Of a DNA stretch of 64,000 bases, positions 36,642 through 46,176 are shown one piece after another. Every line of letters starts with the position of its first letter. Positions within the stretch are counted from its first letter, which is position 1. The translations under genes were made by a program, and so were the position numbers. This DNA comes from Leucobacter coleopterorum (GTDB lineage: Bacteria; Actinomycetota; Actinomycetes; Actinomycetales; Microbacteriaceae), in the NCBI RefSeq assembly GCF_011382985.1, contig NZ_CP049933.1:2170001-2234000 (forward strand). The letters run 5' to 3'. The notes under the pieces were generated by a model. The model made no database searches, was not told the origin of the DNA, and was given only the letters and a program-made list of their open reading frames with translations.

Positions 36642-38620
36642 CTAGCCCGAGGTGATGCTGATTTGTGTCGTTGCTGGCGCGCGAACCGTGCGCCCGAGCG
36701 CCTCGATCAGCGCATCAATCACACTCGGATCCTCGATGGTTGCCGGAATCTTGTATGGCTCGCCATCGACAATTTGCCGGATAGTTTTGCGCAGGATCTT
36801 GCCCGAGCGTGTCTTGGGCAGTCGCTCCACGATCGTGACGTCGCGAAACGCAGCCACGGGCCCAACATGCTCGCGCACCATACTCACGAGTTCGGCGGCG
36901 AGCTCTTCACGTTGCACCTGCTCTCCGTGCTTCAACGCAACAAACCCAGCAGCGTGCTGCCCCTTGAGCTCGTCGTGCACCCCGATCACGGCGCACTCGG
37001 CGACCGCGGGGTGCCGTGTGAGCACCTCTTCCAACGATCCCGTGGAGAGCCTGTGCCCGGCAACATTGATCACGTCGTCGGTGCGGCCCATGACAAACAG
37101 GTAACCGTCCTCGTCGAAGTACCCCGCGTCGCCCGAGGCGTAGTATCCCGGGAACGCGGCGAGATACGAACTGATGAATCGCTCGTGGCCACCCCATACA
37201 TCAAGCATGGCTCCTGGTGCGAGCGGAAGCCTGATGGCAATGTTCCCCTCGACACCCGGCGCGGTAATGTCGTTGCCCTCCGCGTCGACGATGCTCACGT
37301 CAAACCCCGGCATGGGCACGGTCGTGGATCCGGCCTTTGAGGGCAACTGCTCGATGCCGAGCGGGTTCGCGCAGATCGGCCAACCGGTTTCGGTCTGCCA
37401 CCAATGGTCAACGACCGGCACGCCCAGGCCGTCGTTGATCCAGTGCCAGGTTTCGGGATCCATTCGCTCGCCAGCCAGGTACACCGCTCTGAGCGAAGAC
37501 ACGTCGTGCTGTGCGAGTTCGCGCAGCTCGGGATCCTCACGCTTGATCGCCCGCAGCGCTGTTGGCGCAGTGGAGAGGATCTTTGCGCCATACGACGAAA
37601 CGATTCGCCAAAACGCGCCGGCATCAGGTGTGCCGACGGGTTTGCCCTCGTAAAGCACGGTGGTGCCGCCCGCGAGCAGCGGCCCGTACACGATGAAGGA
37701 GTGGCCAACGACCCAACCCACGTCGGAGGCGGTAAAGATGGTGTCTCCTGGCCCAAAGTCGTAGATGCCGCGCATGGCCCACGACAGCCCCACTGCGTAT
37801 CCGCCGCTGTCTCGCACAACACCCTTCGGGTTTCCGGTGGTGCCAGAGGTGTAGAGAATGTAGAGCGGGTGATCTGCAGGCAGCGCCACAGGATCAGCCG
37901 GGGCCACACCGCGTTCCGCGTCATCCCAGTCGATCCAGCGCGCGGTCGAGTCCCCCACGTAATCGGCCGCCGACCCCGGAACGGCATCGCGATCCCGAAC
38001 GATCACCGTCTGCACGCCAGACGCCGCGCCTCCGCAGATTTCAAGCGCCCGCCGCACGAGCGGCAGATACTCCACCGCACGATTCGGTTCAAGACCGCCC
38101 GACGCCGTCACTATGACCTTGGGCCTCGCGTCCTGGATTCTGATAGCAAGCTCGTTCGCCGCGAATCCCCAAACACAACCGAGTGGATCGCGCCTATGCG
38201 CGCACAAGCGAGCATGGCGGTAACCGCCTCGGGTGTCATCGGCAGGTAGATGAGCACACGATCACCAGCTTCGACCCCCTGAGCCAGGAGAGCCCCGGCG
38301 AAGCGCGCAACACGCTCGCGAAGCTCGGAGTAGCTGATGCTGGCACGGGTGCCGGTCATCGCGGAGTCGTAGATGAGCGCCGTGTTGTCACCGCGTCCCG
38401 CGTCAATGTGTCGGTCAAGCGCGTTTGCCGAGACGTTCAGTTCGCCACCCGGAAACCAGCGCCACTCCGTCAGGCTGCGCTCCTCGAGAGCAACCTGTGG
38501 CGGCACGACCCACTCGACGGCCTCTGCAGCCTCGAGCCAGAAGCCCGCGCGATCGTCTTGACTTCGATCCCAAACCTCGCGGTATCTCCCCGCAGCAGAG
38601 GGGCGTGCGTGATCCAACAT
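36642..38620 (-). CDS. prpE: Propionyl/acetyl-CoA synthetase, PrpE type (frame broken at 38167-38170)
   Basis: An AMP-forming acyl-CoA synthetase activating propionate or acetate. It has the ACS N-terminal part (GGELNVSANALDRHIDAGRG), YILYTSGTTGNPKGVVRD (the P-loop-like ATP motif), VDHWWQTETGWP, YYASGDAGYFDEDGYLFVMGR, and the C-terminal TRSGKILRKTIRQI with the catalytic Lys. SGGLEPNRAVEYLPLV is PrpE-like. The frame breaks at CCCC 38167-38170 (plus strand). One base restores IHSVVFGGFAANELAIRI and gives 659 residues. The ATG at 38620 follows AAAGGAG. It is divergent from a RamA-like regulator and upstream of the ActP symporter. Confidence 0.9.
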
Positions 38621-38629
38621 GCATTTCTC

Positions 38630-38676
38630 CTTTGAAATACCGATCGACATCAGTGTCAATGACTTGCGTTTCAAAG
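38630..38676. promoter_or_regulatory. Spaced inverted repeat between prpE and the RamA-like gene
   Basis: CTTTGAAA (38630-38637) and TTTCAAAG (38669-38676) are perfect complements 31 bases apart. The left arm overlaps the prpE ribosome site. They lie in the shared promoter region (38621-38723) and could be paired sites for the divergent LuxR-type regulator. The spacing could also be coincidental. Confidence 0.35.
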
Positions 38677-38723
38677 TTAGAGATTTCGGCTACCATCGTG
38701 ATACCCCGAAAGTAGGTATTGCA

Positions 38724-39595
38724 ATGAAGCAAGACACAATGACGGCAGAACAATTGAGTCTCGACACCGCTGTGCAGTCGTTCGCGCAGGCCACGGGATT
38801 TGACGTTACGTTTGGCGGGTTTGAACACCGAGGAGTGGCAACGGTCACCTCGCTCTTTGGCAACCAGACCCAGAGCCTGAGCGGCCTTGAGGTTGCACTC
38901 GGGCTCGGACTGGGTGGCCGGGCAATGCACGAGTGCCGCCCACGCCTCACCTCCGATTACGCCCGGTCTTCAAAGATCACCCACCACTACGACACGCAGG
39001 TGCTCACCGAGGGAATCCGCATGCTGTTCGCGGTGCCCGTGATCGTCGATGGCTGCGTTCGTGCCGTGCTCTACGGCGGGTCGCGTACTGCCTCAGCCCG
39101 GGAAATGCCCTCGTCAACGCGGCATCGACGGTGACTGGGCTGTTTGCACGAGATATCCGCGTTCACGACGAAGTGAACCGTCGTCTCGCCACAATGCCCA
39201 AGCGAGTCATCGAGCACCGTGAGATACCAGCTGGGACTCTCGAGGAATTGCGAGAGAGCTACGCCGAGCTGCGAGGCATTTCGGCGGAGGTGTCTGATCC
39301 AGCCCTGCGTGCAAAGCTTGCTGCGCTAGAGGATCGCTTGGCACGTTTGAGCAAGGGCGCGGGATCGACACACTCTGCGGGTGCGACACCATCGACGGGT
39401 GTGCAGCTCTCTCCACGAGAACTCGATGTACTGGCGCACGTGGCCCTCGGCGGCAGCAACATCGAGATCGGGCAGACGCTCGGGCTCACCGAGGCCACGA
39501 TTAAGAGCTACCTGAAAACGGCGACCACCAAACTGGGGTGCTCAAATCGGCACGCGGCGGTTGCCGCGGCCCGTAAGGCAGGCCTACTGCCGTAG
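38724..39595 (+). CDS. RamA-like LuxR-type regulator of acetate/propionate use (frame broken at about 39097-39099)
   Basis: A one-component regulator of 290 residues after repair. The N-terminal GAF-like part reads AVQSFAQATGFDVTFGGFEH and GRAMHECRPRLTSDYA...ITHHYDTQV. The C-terminal LuxR helix-turn-helix is LSPRELDVLAHVALGGSNIEIGQTLGLTEATIKSYL. This architecture is that of RamA, the activator of acetate genes in Corynebacterium. The frame breaks around CCC 39097-39099. One C gives LYGGSRTASAPGNALVNAAST; a G in the nearby GGG is an alternative. It is divergent from prpE, so it probably controls prpE, the DUF485 gene and the ActP-like symporter. Confidence 0.83.
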
Positions 39596-39599
39596 CGTG

Positions 39600-40262
39600 C
39601 TATTTCGACTCAACCGCGAGCTTTGCTAGCCGATCAACGGCGCGTCGGAGAGCACGATCAGGGTCGATCCCCGTCGCGTTCGCCCGCGAAACCAGCGCCA
39701 GCATCGCATCACCGAGTTGATCTTCCGCGTCTGAGTCAAGATCAGATGCCGCACCCACTGTCGGTTCGATGAGATTTGCTCGTTTGAGCCGTTCGACCAC
39801 CTTCGCCGCGCGAGCAAGCGTCGGCATGCCCGCGGGTATCCCCTCCAATGGGCTGCGGGATCCCCTCGCCTCACCCGCAGCGTCCTCCTTCAGGCGTTCC
39901 CACTCCGCGTGCAGTTCTTCAACTGTCATGTAGCCACGGTCGCCAAAAACGTGCGGATGCCTCGCGATAAGTTTCTCGTTCAGGGCATCAGCAACGCTTC
40001 GCAGGTCGTAGCCCTCGCCGTCGCGCTCCGCAATCGCAGCGTGAAAAAGCACCTGATAGAGCACATCACCGAGCTCTGACCGCACCTCACTGGCCGGTAG
40101 TTCGCGTTCAACCGCGTCGACGAACTCCGCTGTTTCCTCTACGAGAAACGGCATGAGCGACTCGTGGGTTTGCACCTCGTGCCAAGCACATCCTCCGGGC
40201 GAGATCATCGTGCGCACAGTCTCGTAGGCCTGCATAACATGCCGGGCGTCATCGTTTGCCAT
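39600..40262 (-). CDS. mazG: MazG family nucleoside triphosphate pyrophosphohydrolase
   Basis: An all-alpha NTP pyrophosphatase of 220 residues that removes non-canonical or excess (d)NTPs. The N-terminal MazG domain shows GGCAWHEVQTHESLMPFLVEETAEFVDAVE with the metal-binding EE..E pattern, then SELGDVLYQVLFHAAIAE. The Trp-His at CAWH replaces the more usual CPWD. The C-terminal part (LEGIPAGMPTLARAAKVVERLKRANL) is a second, degenerate domain ending in RANATGIDPDRALRRAVDR. It is convergent with the RamA-like gene, with four bases between the stops. Confidence 0.92.
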   Translation of the reverse strand: MANDDARHVMQAYETVRTMISPGGCAWHEVQTHESLMPFLVEETAEFVDAVERELPASEVRSELGDVLYQVLFHAAIAERDGEGYDLRSVADALNEKLIARHPHVFGDRGYMTVEELHAEWERLKEDAAGEARGSRSPLEGIPAGMPTLARAAKVVERLKRANLIEPTVGAASDLDSDAEDQLGDAMLALVSRANATGIDPDRALRRAVDRLAKLAVESK

Positions 40263-40275
40263 GCCGTAAGCCTAA

Positions 40276-40431
40276 TCAGTCAACCTACCCCAGACGCCGA
40301 TTCAGGGGTCATTCATCCCGCTAGATTGCGGTTGCTACCAGTATCCCAACACAGTTATCTATATCGAGAGCGACTTTGCCGTGCTGGACCCCGCCGCGGA
40401 GTGGCAGCTGGTGTGCCGCCTCTCCGATTAG
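40276..40431 (+). CDS. Possible small gene without a visible start (C-terminal 51 codons)
   Basis: The frame from 40276 to the TAG at 40431 has protein-like composition and ends PLDCGCYQYPNTVIYI, SDFAVLDPAAEW and QLVCRLSD. A perfect 12-base terminator-like stem follows 20 bases later, as expected after a real gene. No ATG, GTG or TTG lies at its 5' end. If one base is missing in the CCCC or GGGG run near 40288 or 40305, the frame could begin farther upstream, against the mazG start. I do not recognise the product. It may instead be chance coding. Confidence 0.3.
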   Translation, partial: SVNLPQTPIQGSFIPLDCGCYQYPNTVIYIESDFAVLDPAAEWQLVCRLSD

Positions 40432-40450
40432 TTTCGGCATCAAATCGCTA

Positions 40451-40486
40451 CGAGGCTATCGCGGCGTATGCGCTGCGATAGCCTCG
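40451..40486 (+). terminator. Perfect hairpin upstream of the GNAT gene
   Basis: CGAGGCTATCGC and GCGATAGCCTCG pair perfectly over 12 bases with a 12-base loop, followed by TTTG. It lies between the possible small gene and the acetyltransferase ATG at 40492. It could terminate the former or occlude initiation of the latter. Confidence 0.55.
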
Positions 40487-40491
40487 TTTGC

Positions 40492-41792
40492 ATGAGCGAG
40501 CAATCTGGCAGCGTGACAGCGGATTTGGGTCGGGAGCCTTGGACCCCAAGGACTGGTCTCGCCAGGCGCTGGCGCAGCACCCGCTCCGCACTGAGCGCCT
40601 CACAATTCGCCCGCTTGAGGCTTCCGACGCCGACGACGTCTGGCGGTATCAAAAGGATGCCGAGATCCTGCGGTATATCCCCTGGCCCGAACGGACACGC
40701 GCCGAGGCTCGCGAGCACACCGAGCGCAGGGCATCGTCGGGTGAGTTACTAAAGCAGGATGGCGACCACGTGTTCCTGGCGGTGGAGCTCGCTGCCGGGC
40801 CCGAGGCAGGTCGGGTCATCGGAGATCTGATGCTTCGGGTCTCAAACACCGTCAAGGCAGAGATTGAAGTGGGGTGGGTCTTTGCAAGCGACCAGCAGGG
40901 CAAAGGCTACGCCGCTGAGGCCTCCGCCGAGGCAATCCGACTCGCCTTCGAGCAGCTCGAAGCGCACCGAGTGGTGGCGCACCTCGACGACCGAAACACG
41001 GCCTCCGCGGCCCTGTGTACCCGCCTCGGTATGCGCCACGAGGGCACCGCGTTTGCGCAGGAGTGGGAGCCAGACGGGTGGGTGAACCTTGAGCTCTACG
41101 CCTTGGACCACGAAGAGTGGTCTTGCCTCGACTCGGGATCACCGCAGCCACGCGCGGCTTCACCGACTCCGGTGCCGCCAACCGTTGCCAGCGAGGGCGC
41201 GCCCTCGCCGTTTCTTCTCCCCTACGATTTCGCGGGGAACCGCACGCTCCCTCTGCATACCGAGCGGCTAGAACTGCGCGCCTATCGCGAATCCGACGGT
41301 GCTGAACTCTGGGCCCTCATGAGCGACCCGGCGATAACGCACTATCTGAGCACCTATCCCCGCAATCTCACAGAGACTTCTGCCCTGGCACACAAAAACG
41401 CGCACTGCCTCACCCTGGACCGAGAGGGCGATGCCGTGAAAGCCGTCATCGCAGCAGACGGTGTGTTCGCGGGACAGATAAAACTGCAGGTGGCCTCGGT
41501 TGAGCTGCACGTTCTCGAGGTCGGGTGGACCGTTGCCCCGTCGTTTCAAGGCCGTGGCTTCGCCCGTGAGGCGGCCACCGCGCTGCTCGACGTCGCCTTC
41601 GAGAAAATTGGCGCTCACCGCGTCATTGCCAACCTAGACCCTTGCAACCGCCCCTCAGCCGCTCTCGCGACACGACTGGGCATGCGACCTGAACAGGTCA
41701 GCCGCCTGGACTGGCCCGAGGCGAACAACCGCTGGGTAGATAACGCGGTCTACGCAATCACCGCCGCGGAGTGGCGAGCACGGGTCAAGTAA
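40492..41792 (+). CDS. Tandem GNAT acetyltransferase (two fused domains; frame broken at 40544-40547)
   Basis: Two RimJ/RimL-type GNAT domains in one chain of 433 residues. Domain 1 (about residues 30-205) has LRTERLTIRPLEASDADDVWRY, the acetyl-CoA loop SDQQGKGYAAEASAEAIRLAF and RNTASAALCTRLGM. Domain 2 (about 255-430) has LHTERLELRAYRESDGAELWAL, APSFQGRGFAREAATALLDVAF and CNRPSAALATRLGM. The ATG at 40492 reads SEQSGSVTADLGREPWTP and joins the main frame if one C is added at CCCC 40544-40547. A start at 40488 keeps a single frame but gives an unnatural N-terminus. The acetyl acceptor is unknown; the 3' end overlaps mfd by eight bases. Confidence 0.83.
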
Positions 41793-44700
41793 CCGCTGGC
41801 GCATCCTCTTCTAGCAGCGTGGCAAGCACCCGACCGGTCCAGGCAGCCACGTCGCCCTCGTCGCCAACGTGGCGCTGACCAACACCGGCGAGCGGGCTAC
41901 GAGACGAGGCGGTGCCGCCCGGCAGCGGAATCTGCAGGCTCTGGCTCGCCTCGGTGTAACGCGAGCCGGGATACATGCGATTCATACGCATCTTTCGTGA
42001 GTCGAGCAGCTTTACCGGTTCGAGGCGCAGCGCGGGGCCCGCGGCGACCACCTTGGTGAGTCCGAGTCGGGATGCCCGGCGACGCAGCGCCGATACCGCG
42101 GCGAGCCGCTGCACCTCTTCGGGCGGTTCTCCATAGCGGTCGGTGAGTTCCTCGAGCACCAGGGCAACGTGGTCTTCGGGGGCTTGCGGGTGCGACGCCG
42201 CCGAGAACTTCTGATAGGCCTCGAGCCGCAGCCGCTCACTCTCAACGTATTCCTCGGGAATGTGAGCGTCCACCGGCAGTTCAAGCACCAATTCGGTGTT
42301 GCTCTGCACATCTTCGCCTTTGAACGTGCTCACGGCCTCACCGATCATGCGCAAGTAAAGGTCAAACCCAACACCCGCGATATGGCCTGATTGTTCGCCT
42401 CCGAGCAGATTGCCTGCACCGCGTAGCTCGAGGTCTTTGAGAGCGACCTGCATTCCAGCGCCGAGCTCGTTGTTGGTGGCGAGCGTCTCGAGGCGTTCGT
42501 GAGCGTGCTCGGTGAGGGGCTTGTCGGGGTCGTAGAGGAAGTAGGCGTAGGCGCGCTCTCGGCTTCGCCCGACACGGCCGCGCAGCTGATGGAGCTGGCT
42601 CAGGCCGTACTTGTCGGCAGCGTCAATGATGATGGTGTTTGCATTTGCAATATCGAGGCCGGTCTCAATGATGGTGGTCGAGACGAGCACGTCGTACTTG
42701 CGCTCCCAGAAGTCTTGCACCACCTGTTCGAGTTGGTGTTCACTGAGTTTGCCGTGGGCAACCGCGACACGTGCCTCAGGCACGAGTTCCGCGATCTGGG
42801 CAGCGACCCTTGAGATCGAGGAGACCCTGTTGTGGACGAAGAACACTTGCCCCTCGCGCAGCATTTCACGCCGGATCGCGGCTCCGATCTGCTTGTCGCT
42901 TCGGGGGCCCACAAAGGTCAGAATTGGGTGCCGGTCTTCCGGTGCCGTGGCGAGCGTCGACATCTCGCGAATGCCGGTCACCGCCATCTCGAGCGTACGC
43001 GGGATCGGCGTCGCGCTCATCGCAAGAATGTCGACGTTTGTCTTCAGCTTCTTGAGCTTGTCTTTGTGCTCGACCCCAAAACGCTGCTCTTCGTCAATGA
43101 TGACCAGGCCGAGGTCTTTGTAGAGAACGTTCTCGGACAGCAGCCGGTGTGTGCCGATCACAACGTCGACGGTGCCAGCGGCGAGCCCCTCAATGGTTTC
43201 TTTCGATTCTTTGTCGGTCTGGAAACGGCTGAGTGGCCTGAGCTGCACCGGGAACCCAGCGAAGCGATCCTGGAATGTTTCGAGGTGCTGATTGACCAGC
43301 AGCGTGGTTGGCACGAGCATGGCAACCTGTTTGCCGTCTTGCACCGCTTTGAAGGCCGCGCGCACGGCCACCTCGGTCTTACCGAACCCGACGTCTCCCG
43401 CGACGAGCCGGTCCATGGGGATCGGCTTCTCCATGTCACGCTTCACCTCGTCAATGGTGGTGAGCTGGTCGAGAGTCTCGGCGAAAGGGAAGGCTTCTTC
43501 AAGCTCATGCTGCCACGGTGTGTCAGACGAGAAGGCAAAGCCTTTTGAGGCCACTCGGGCGGAGTACAGTTTGACCAGCTCCACCGCGATGTCTCGCACG
43601 GCCTTGCGCGCCTTCTTTTTGGCGTTGGCCCAGTCGTTGCCGCCCATTTTCGAGAGCGCGGGGGCTTCGCCGCCAACGTAGCGCGAGAGTTGATCAAGCT
43701 GATCAGTCGGCACGTACAGCTTGTCTTTCGGCATACCCCGTTTAGTTGACGCGTACTCGAGCACCAGGTACTCACGCAAAGCCTTTGTCGCGTCGCGACC
43801 GATCCCGGTTGGCACCATACGCTGGGTCAATTCTACAAATCGCCCGATGCCGTGGGTCTCGTGCACAACGTAATCGCCAGCGACGAGCTTCAGCGGATCC
43901 ACCACATTCTTGCCGCGACGCTTTGCAAGTTTCTGTCCAGTTGCTGCCTGACTCGAAACGGCGCGGCCGAAGAACTCTGCCTCCGAAACCAACAGTAGTT
44001 TCGCTTCGTCGCTCTCGAAACCGCTCGAAGCAGTACCGGGAACCAAGTAGACCACACCGTCTTCGAGCACTTCTGGCAACTCGGCGACCAGCCGAGCCGC
44101 GGCTCCCGCCTCAGAAAGCACATCCCTGGCTCGTTCAACCAGGCCGATCCCCCGTGCAGTAACAATGGCGTGCCAACCAGCAGCAAGCCTCTCGCTCAGC
44201 AGACTAATCGTAGCTCCGGTAGCTTCCACGCTTGAGGGTTTCAGAACGGGGCCGCCGTTCACATTGATGGTGACGAAGTCGACGTAGTTCACGTGCTCCT
44301 CGGTGTCAGCTGACTCACCCTCGTCACGCACGAAACTCGACACTGACCACCAGGGTCGCCCATTTGAGGCTTTACGCAGCTGCGACATCGACAGCATTCC
44401 GCTGTCGTCGACCGGGATAGGCGCATCCGCGCCAGCCGTCGCTGCGCTCCAGGCAGCCTCCAGAAACTCGCGGTTTGTTTCTGACAGGCTGACGGCTCGG
44501 CTAGCAACCCGCTCGGGTGATGCCACCAACACGGCACCACCCTCGGGAAGCAGCGACGTAAGTGGTTCAAGCCCTGGCACGAGCTGCGGCAGCAAACTCT
44601 CCATGCCTTCAACGGGCATTCCCTGGCTCATCTTTTCAAGCAGTGTGCTCAGCGCCGGGTAGCGAGGCAACATCTCAGCGGCACGCTCGCGCACTTCAGG

Positions 44701-45426
44701 AGTCAACAGCAACTCCCGAGCAGGCCACAGTTCAAGTTCGGTGAGCGGATCCCCTGCACTGCGCTGGTCAGCGACCGCAAAGCGTCGAATCTGGTCCACT
44801 TCGTCGCCGAAGAAGTCGACACGAGCGGCATGATCTTCAGTCGGCGGGAAGACGTCGAGAATGCCACCGCGCACCGCAAATTCGCCGCGACGTGTCACCA
44901 TGTCAACTCGGGTGTAAGCGAGCTCAACCAGATCACGCGCAACAGTTTCGAGCGGATCGGAGGCTTCACCGGCTCGCAACACAATGGAGCGGGCTTCAAC
45001 CGCGTGGGGCGACACCGGCTGCAGCGCGGCGCGCACTGAGGCGACCAGGATAAGCGGCCCCTCTTCTGCGTGGTCAACCGACTCGCGCAGAACCCGCAGG
45101 GCTGCGGCGCGGCGCCCTACAGTCTCGGCGCTGGGGCTGAGCCGCTCGTGCGGAAGGGTTTCCCAGGCAGGGAACTCAACTGTGGTTGCCTCGGGTATGA
45201 GCGAAGCCAACGCGCTGCGCAACGAATCGGCCTCACGACTGGTCGCAGCGATCACGAGGAGTGGCCCACGATCCCCACCTTCTCTGCGCCTGCGCACAAG
45301 GCCCGCAATGAGCGGTGCGCGAAGCCCGTCTGTGACGGCAAATTCTGCGTCACGCTCACTAGCGTCGAGCGCTCGGCTAAAGGACTCGGAGGTTTCAAGA
45401 AGTCGATCTACACCCCGCAGTGTCAT
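41785..45426 (-). CDS. mfd: Transcription-repair coupling factor Mfd
   Basis: Mfd removes RNA polymerase stalled at DNA damage and recruits UvrA. The 1213-residue protein is full length. It has an N-terminal UvrB-homology part (PLIAGLVRRRREGGDRGPLLVI, GGILDVFPPTEDHAARVDFFGDEVDQIRRF), the RNA polymerase-interaction domain near residues 490-570 (KLVAGDYVVHETHGIGRFVEL, LEYASTKRG), then superfamily 2 helicase motifs. Walker A is GDVGFGKTEVAVRAAF, the Walker B box is DEEQRFG, and motif VI is LHQLRGRVGRSRERAYAYF. A C-terminal TRCF domain follows. It overlaps pth upstream by four bases. The pth-mfd pair is usual in actinobacteria. Confidence 0.97.
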   Translation of the reverse strand: MTLRGVDRLLETSESFSRALDASERDAEFAVTDGLRAPLIAGLVRRRREGGDRGPLLVIAATSREADSLRSALASLIPEATTVEFPAWETLPHERLSPSAETVGRRAAALRVLRESVDHAEEGPLILVASVRAALQPVSPHAVEARSIVLRAGEASDPLETVARDLVELAYTRVDMVTRRGEFAVRGGILDVFPPTEDHAARVDFFGDEVDQIRRFAVADQRSAGDPLTELELWPARELLLTPEVRERAAEMLPRYPALSTLLEKMSQGMPVEGMESLLPQLVPGLEPLTSLLPEGGAVLVASPERVASRAVSLSETNREFLEAAWSAATAGADAPIPVDDSGMLSMSQLRKASNGRPWWSVSSFVRDEGESADTEEHVNYVDFVTINVNGGPVLKPSSVEATGATISLLSERLAAGWHAIVTARGIGLVERARDVLSEAGAAARLVAELPEVLEDGVVYLVPGTASSGFESDEAKLLLVSEAEFFGRAVSSQAATGQKLAKRRGKNVVDPLKLVAGDYVVHETHGIGRFVELTQRMVPTGIGRDATKALREYLVLEYASTKRGMPKDKLYVPTDQLDQLSRYVGGEAPALSKMGGNDWANAKKKARKAVRDIAVELVKLYSARVASKGFAFSSDTPWQHELEEAFPFAETLDQLTTIDEVKRDMEKPIPMDRLVAGDVGFGKTEVAVRAAFKAVQDGKQVAMLVPTTLLVNQHLETFQDRFAGFPVQLRPLSRFQTDKESKETIEGLAAGTVDVVIGTHRLLSENVLYKDLGLVIIDEEQRFGVEHKDKLKKLKTNVDILAMSATPIPRTLEMAVTGIREMSTLATAPEDRHPILTFVGPRSDKQIGAAIRREMLREGQVFFVHNRVSSISRVAAQIAELVPEARVAVAHGKLSEHQLEQVVQDFWERKYDVLVSTTIIETGLDIANANTIIIDAADKYGLSQLHQLRGRVGRSRERAYAYFLYDPDKPLTEHAHERLETLATNNELGAGMQVALKDLELRGAGNLLGGEQSGHIAGVGFDLYLRMIGEAVSTFKGEDVQSNTELVLELPVDAHIPEEYVESERLRLEAYQKFSAASHPQAPEDHVALVLEELTDRYGEPPEEVQRLAAVSALRRRASRLGLTKVVAAGPALRLEPVKLLDSRKMRMNRMYPGSRYTEASQSLQIPLPGGTASSRSPLAGVGQRHVGDEGDVAAWTGRVLATLLEEDAPAVT

Positions 45427-46048
45427 TTTGCGCTCCGTCCGTGGAAGCGCTGCTGGGCCGCAAGCAGTCCCGCTGTAGTGAGTGCCTCGGTCGCATCGGC
45501 AGCGTCTTCGAGCAGCACCGCGAGTGCGGCGCGCTCAGATGTGCCGAAAGGGCGCAACACGTAGTCTGCCGGGTCTTGCTGCCCGGGTGGTCGACCAATG
45601 CCGACTCGTACGCGCAAAAACTCTGGGGTGCCAAGTGCCTTGGCGATGTCCCGCAGGCCATTGTGGCCGCTGTGTCCACCCCCTGCTTCAGTTTGATGCT
45701 ATCGAAAGGAAGGTCGAGTTCGTCATGGATCACGACAACCCGCTCCGGTGGCACCCCGAAGTAGCGCGCGAGCGCTGATACCGGGCCACCAGACGTGTTC
45801 ATGTAGCCGTTTGATTTGGCAAGGATCAGCTTCGGGCCGCCGGGAACCAAACGCCCCTCTGCGACCCGGGAGTTTGTGCGGTGAGAGGAGAACCGAGCGC
45901 TCATGCGCTCAGCAAGCACGTCAATCACCATCTGGCCGACGTTGTGTCTGGTCGCTTCATACTTCGCGCCGGGGTTACCAAGGCCGACAATCAGCCAGTT
46001 GTCACTCACCATGCGATCTTCTGCTTCCTTCTTCTTGCGCCAGAACAT
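45423..46048 (-). CDS. pth: Peptidyl-tRNA hydrolase (frame broken at 45679-45683)
   Basis: Pth recycles peptidyl-tRNA dropped during translation and is normally essential. The first part has WLIVGLGNPGAKYEATRHNVGQMVIDVLAER with the catalytic His, ILAKSNGYMNTSGGPVSALARY, and RVVVIHDELDLPF with the catalytic Asp. The frame breaks after KLKQG at CCCCC 45679-45683 (plus strand). One base restores KQGGGHSGHNGLRDIAKAL and LRVRVGIGRPPGQQDPADYVL, the conserved substrate loop and C-terminus, giving 208 residues. The ATG at 46048 follows GGAGGG. An essential gene with an undercalled run strongly suggests sequencing error. Its stop overlaps the mfd start. Confidence 0.93.
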
Positions 46049-46120
46049 GTGATCCCTCCGTAATTATGATCGCAGGAGCCACCGACATTGACGATGCACA
46101 ACCTCTTCAAACAGACAAAC

Positions 46121-46160
46121 GGCCCGTCGTGTCGGCGTTGAAGCGCCAACCCGACGGGCC
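46121..46160 (-). terminator. Rho-independent terminator of the L25 gene
   Basis: GGCCCGTCG pairs with CGACGGGCC around an inner GGCG/CGCC stem. On the minus strand a T-rich stretch (GTTTGTCTGTTTG) follows. It lies 16 bases beyond the L25 stop and separates it from pth. Confidence 0.85.
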
Positions 46161-46176
46161 AGAAAGTGTTCGAGAA

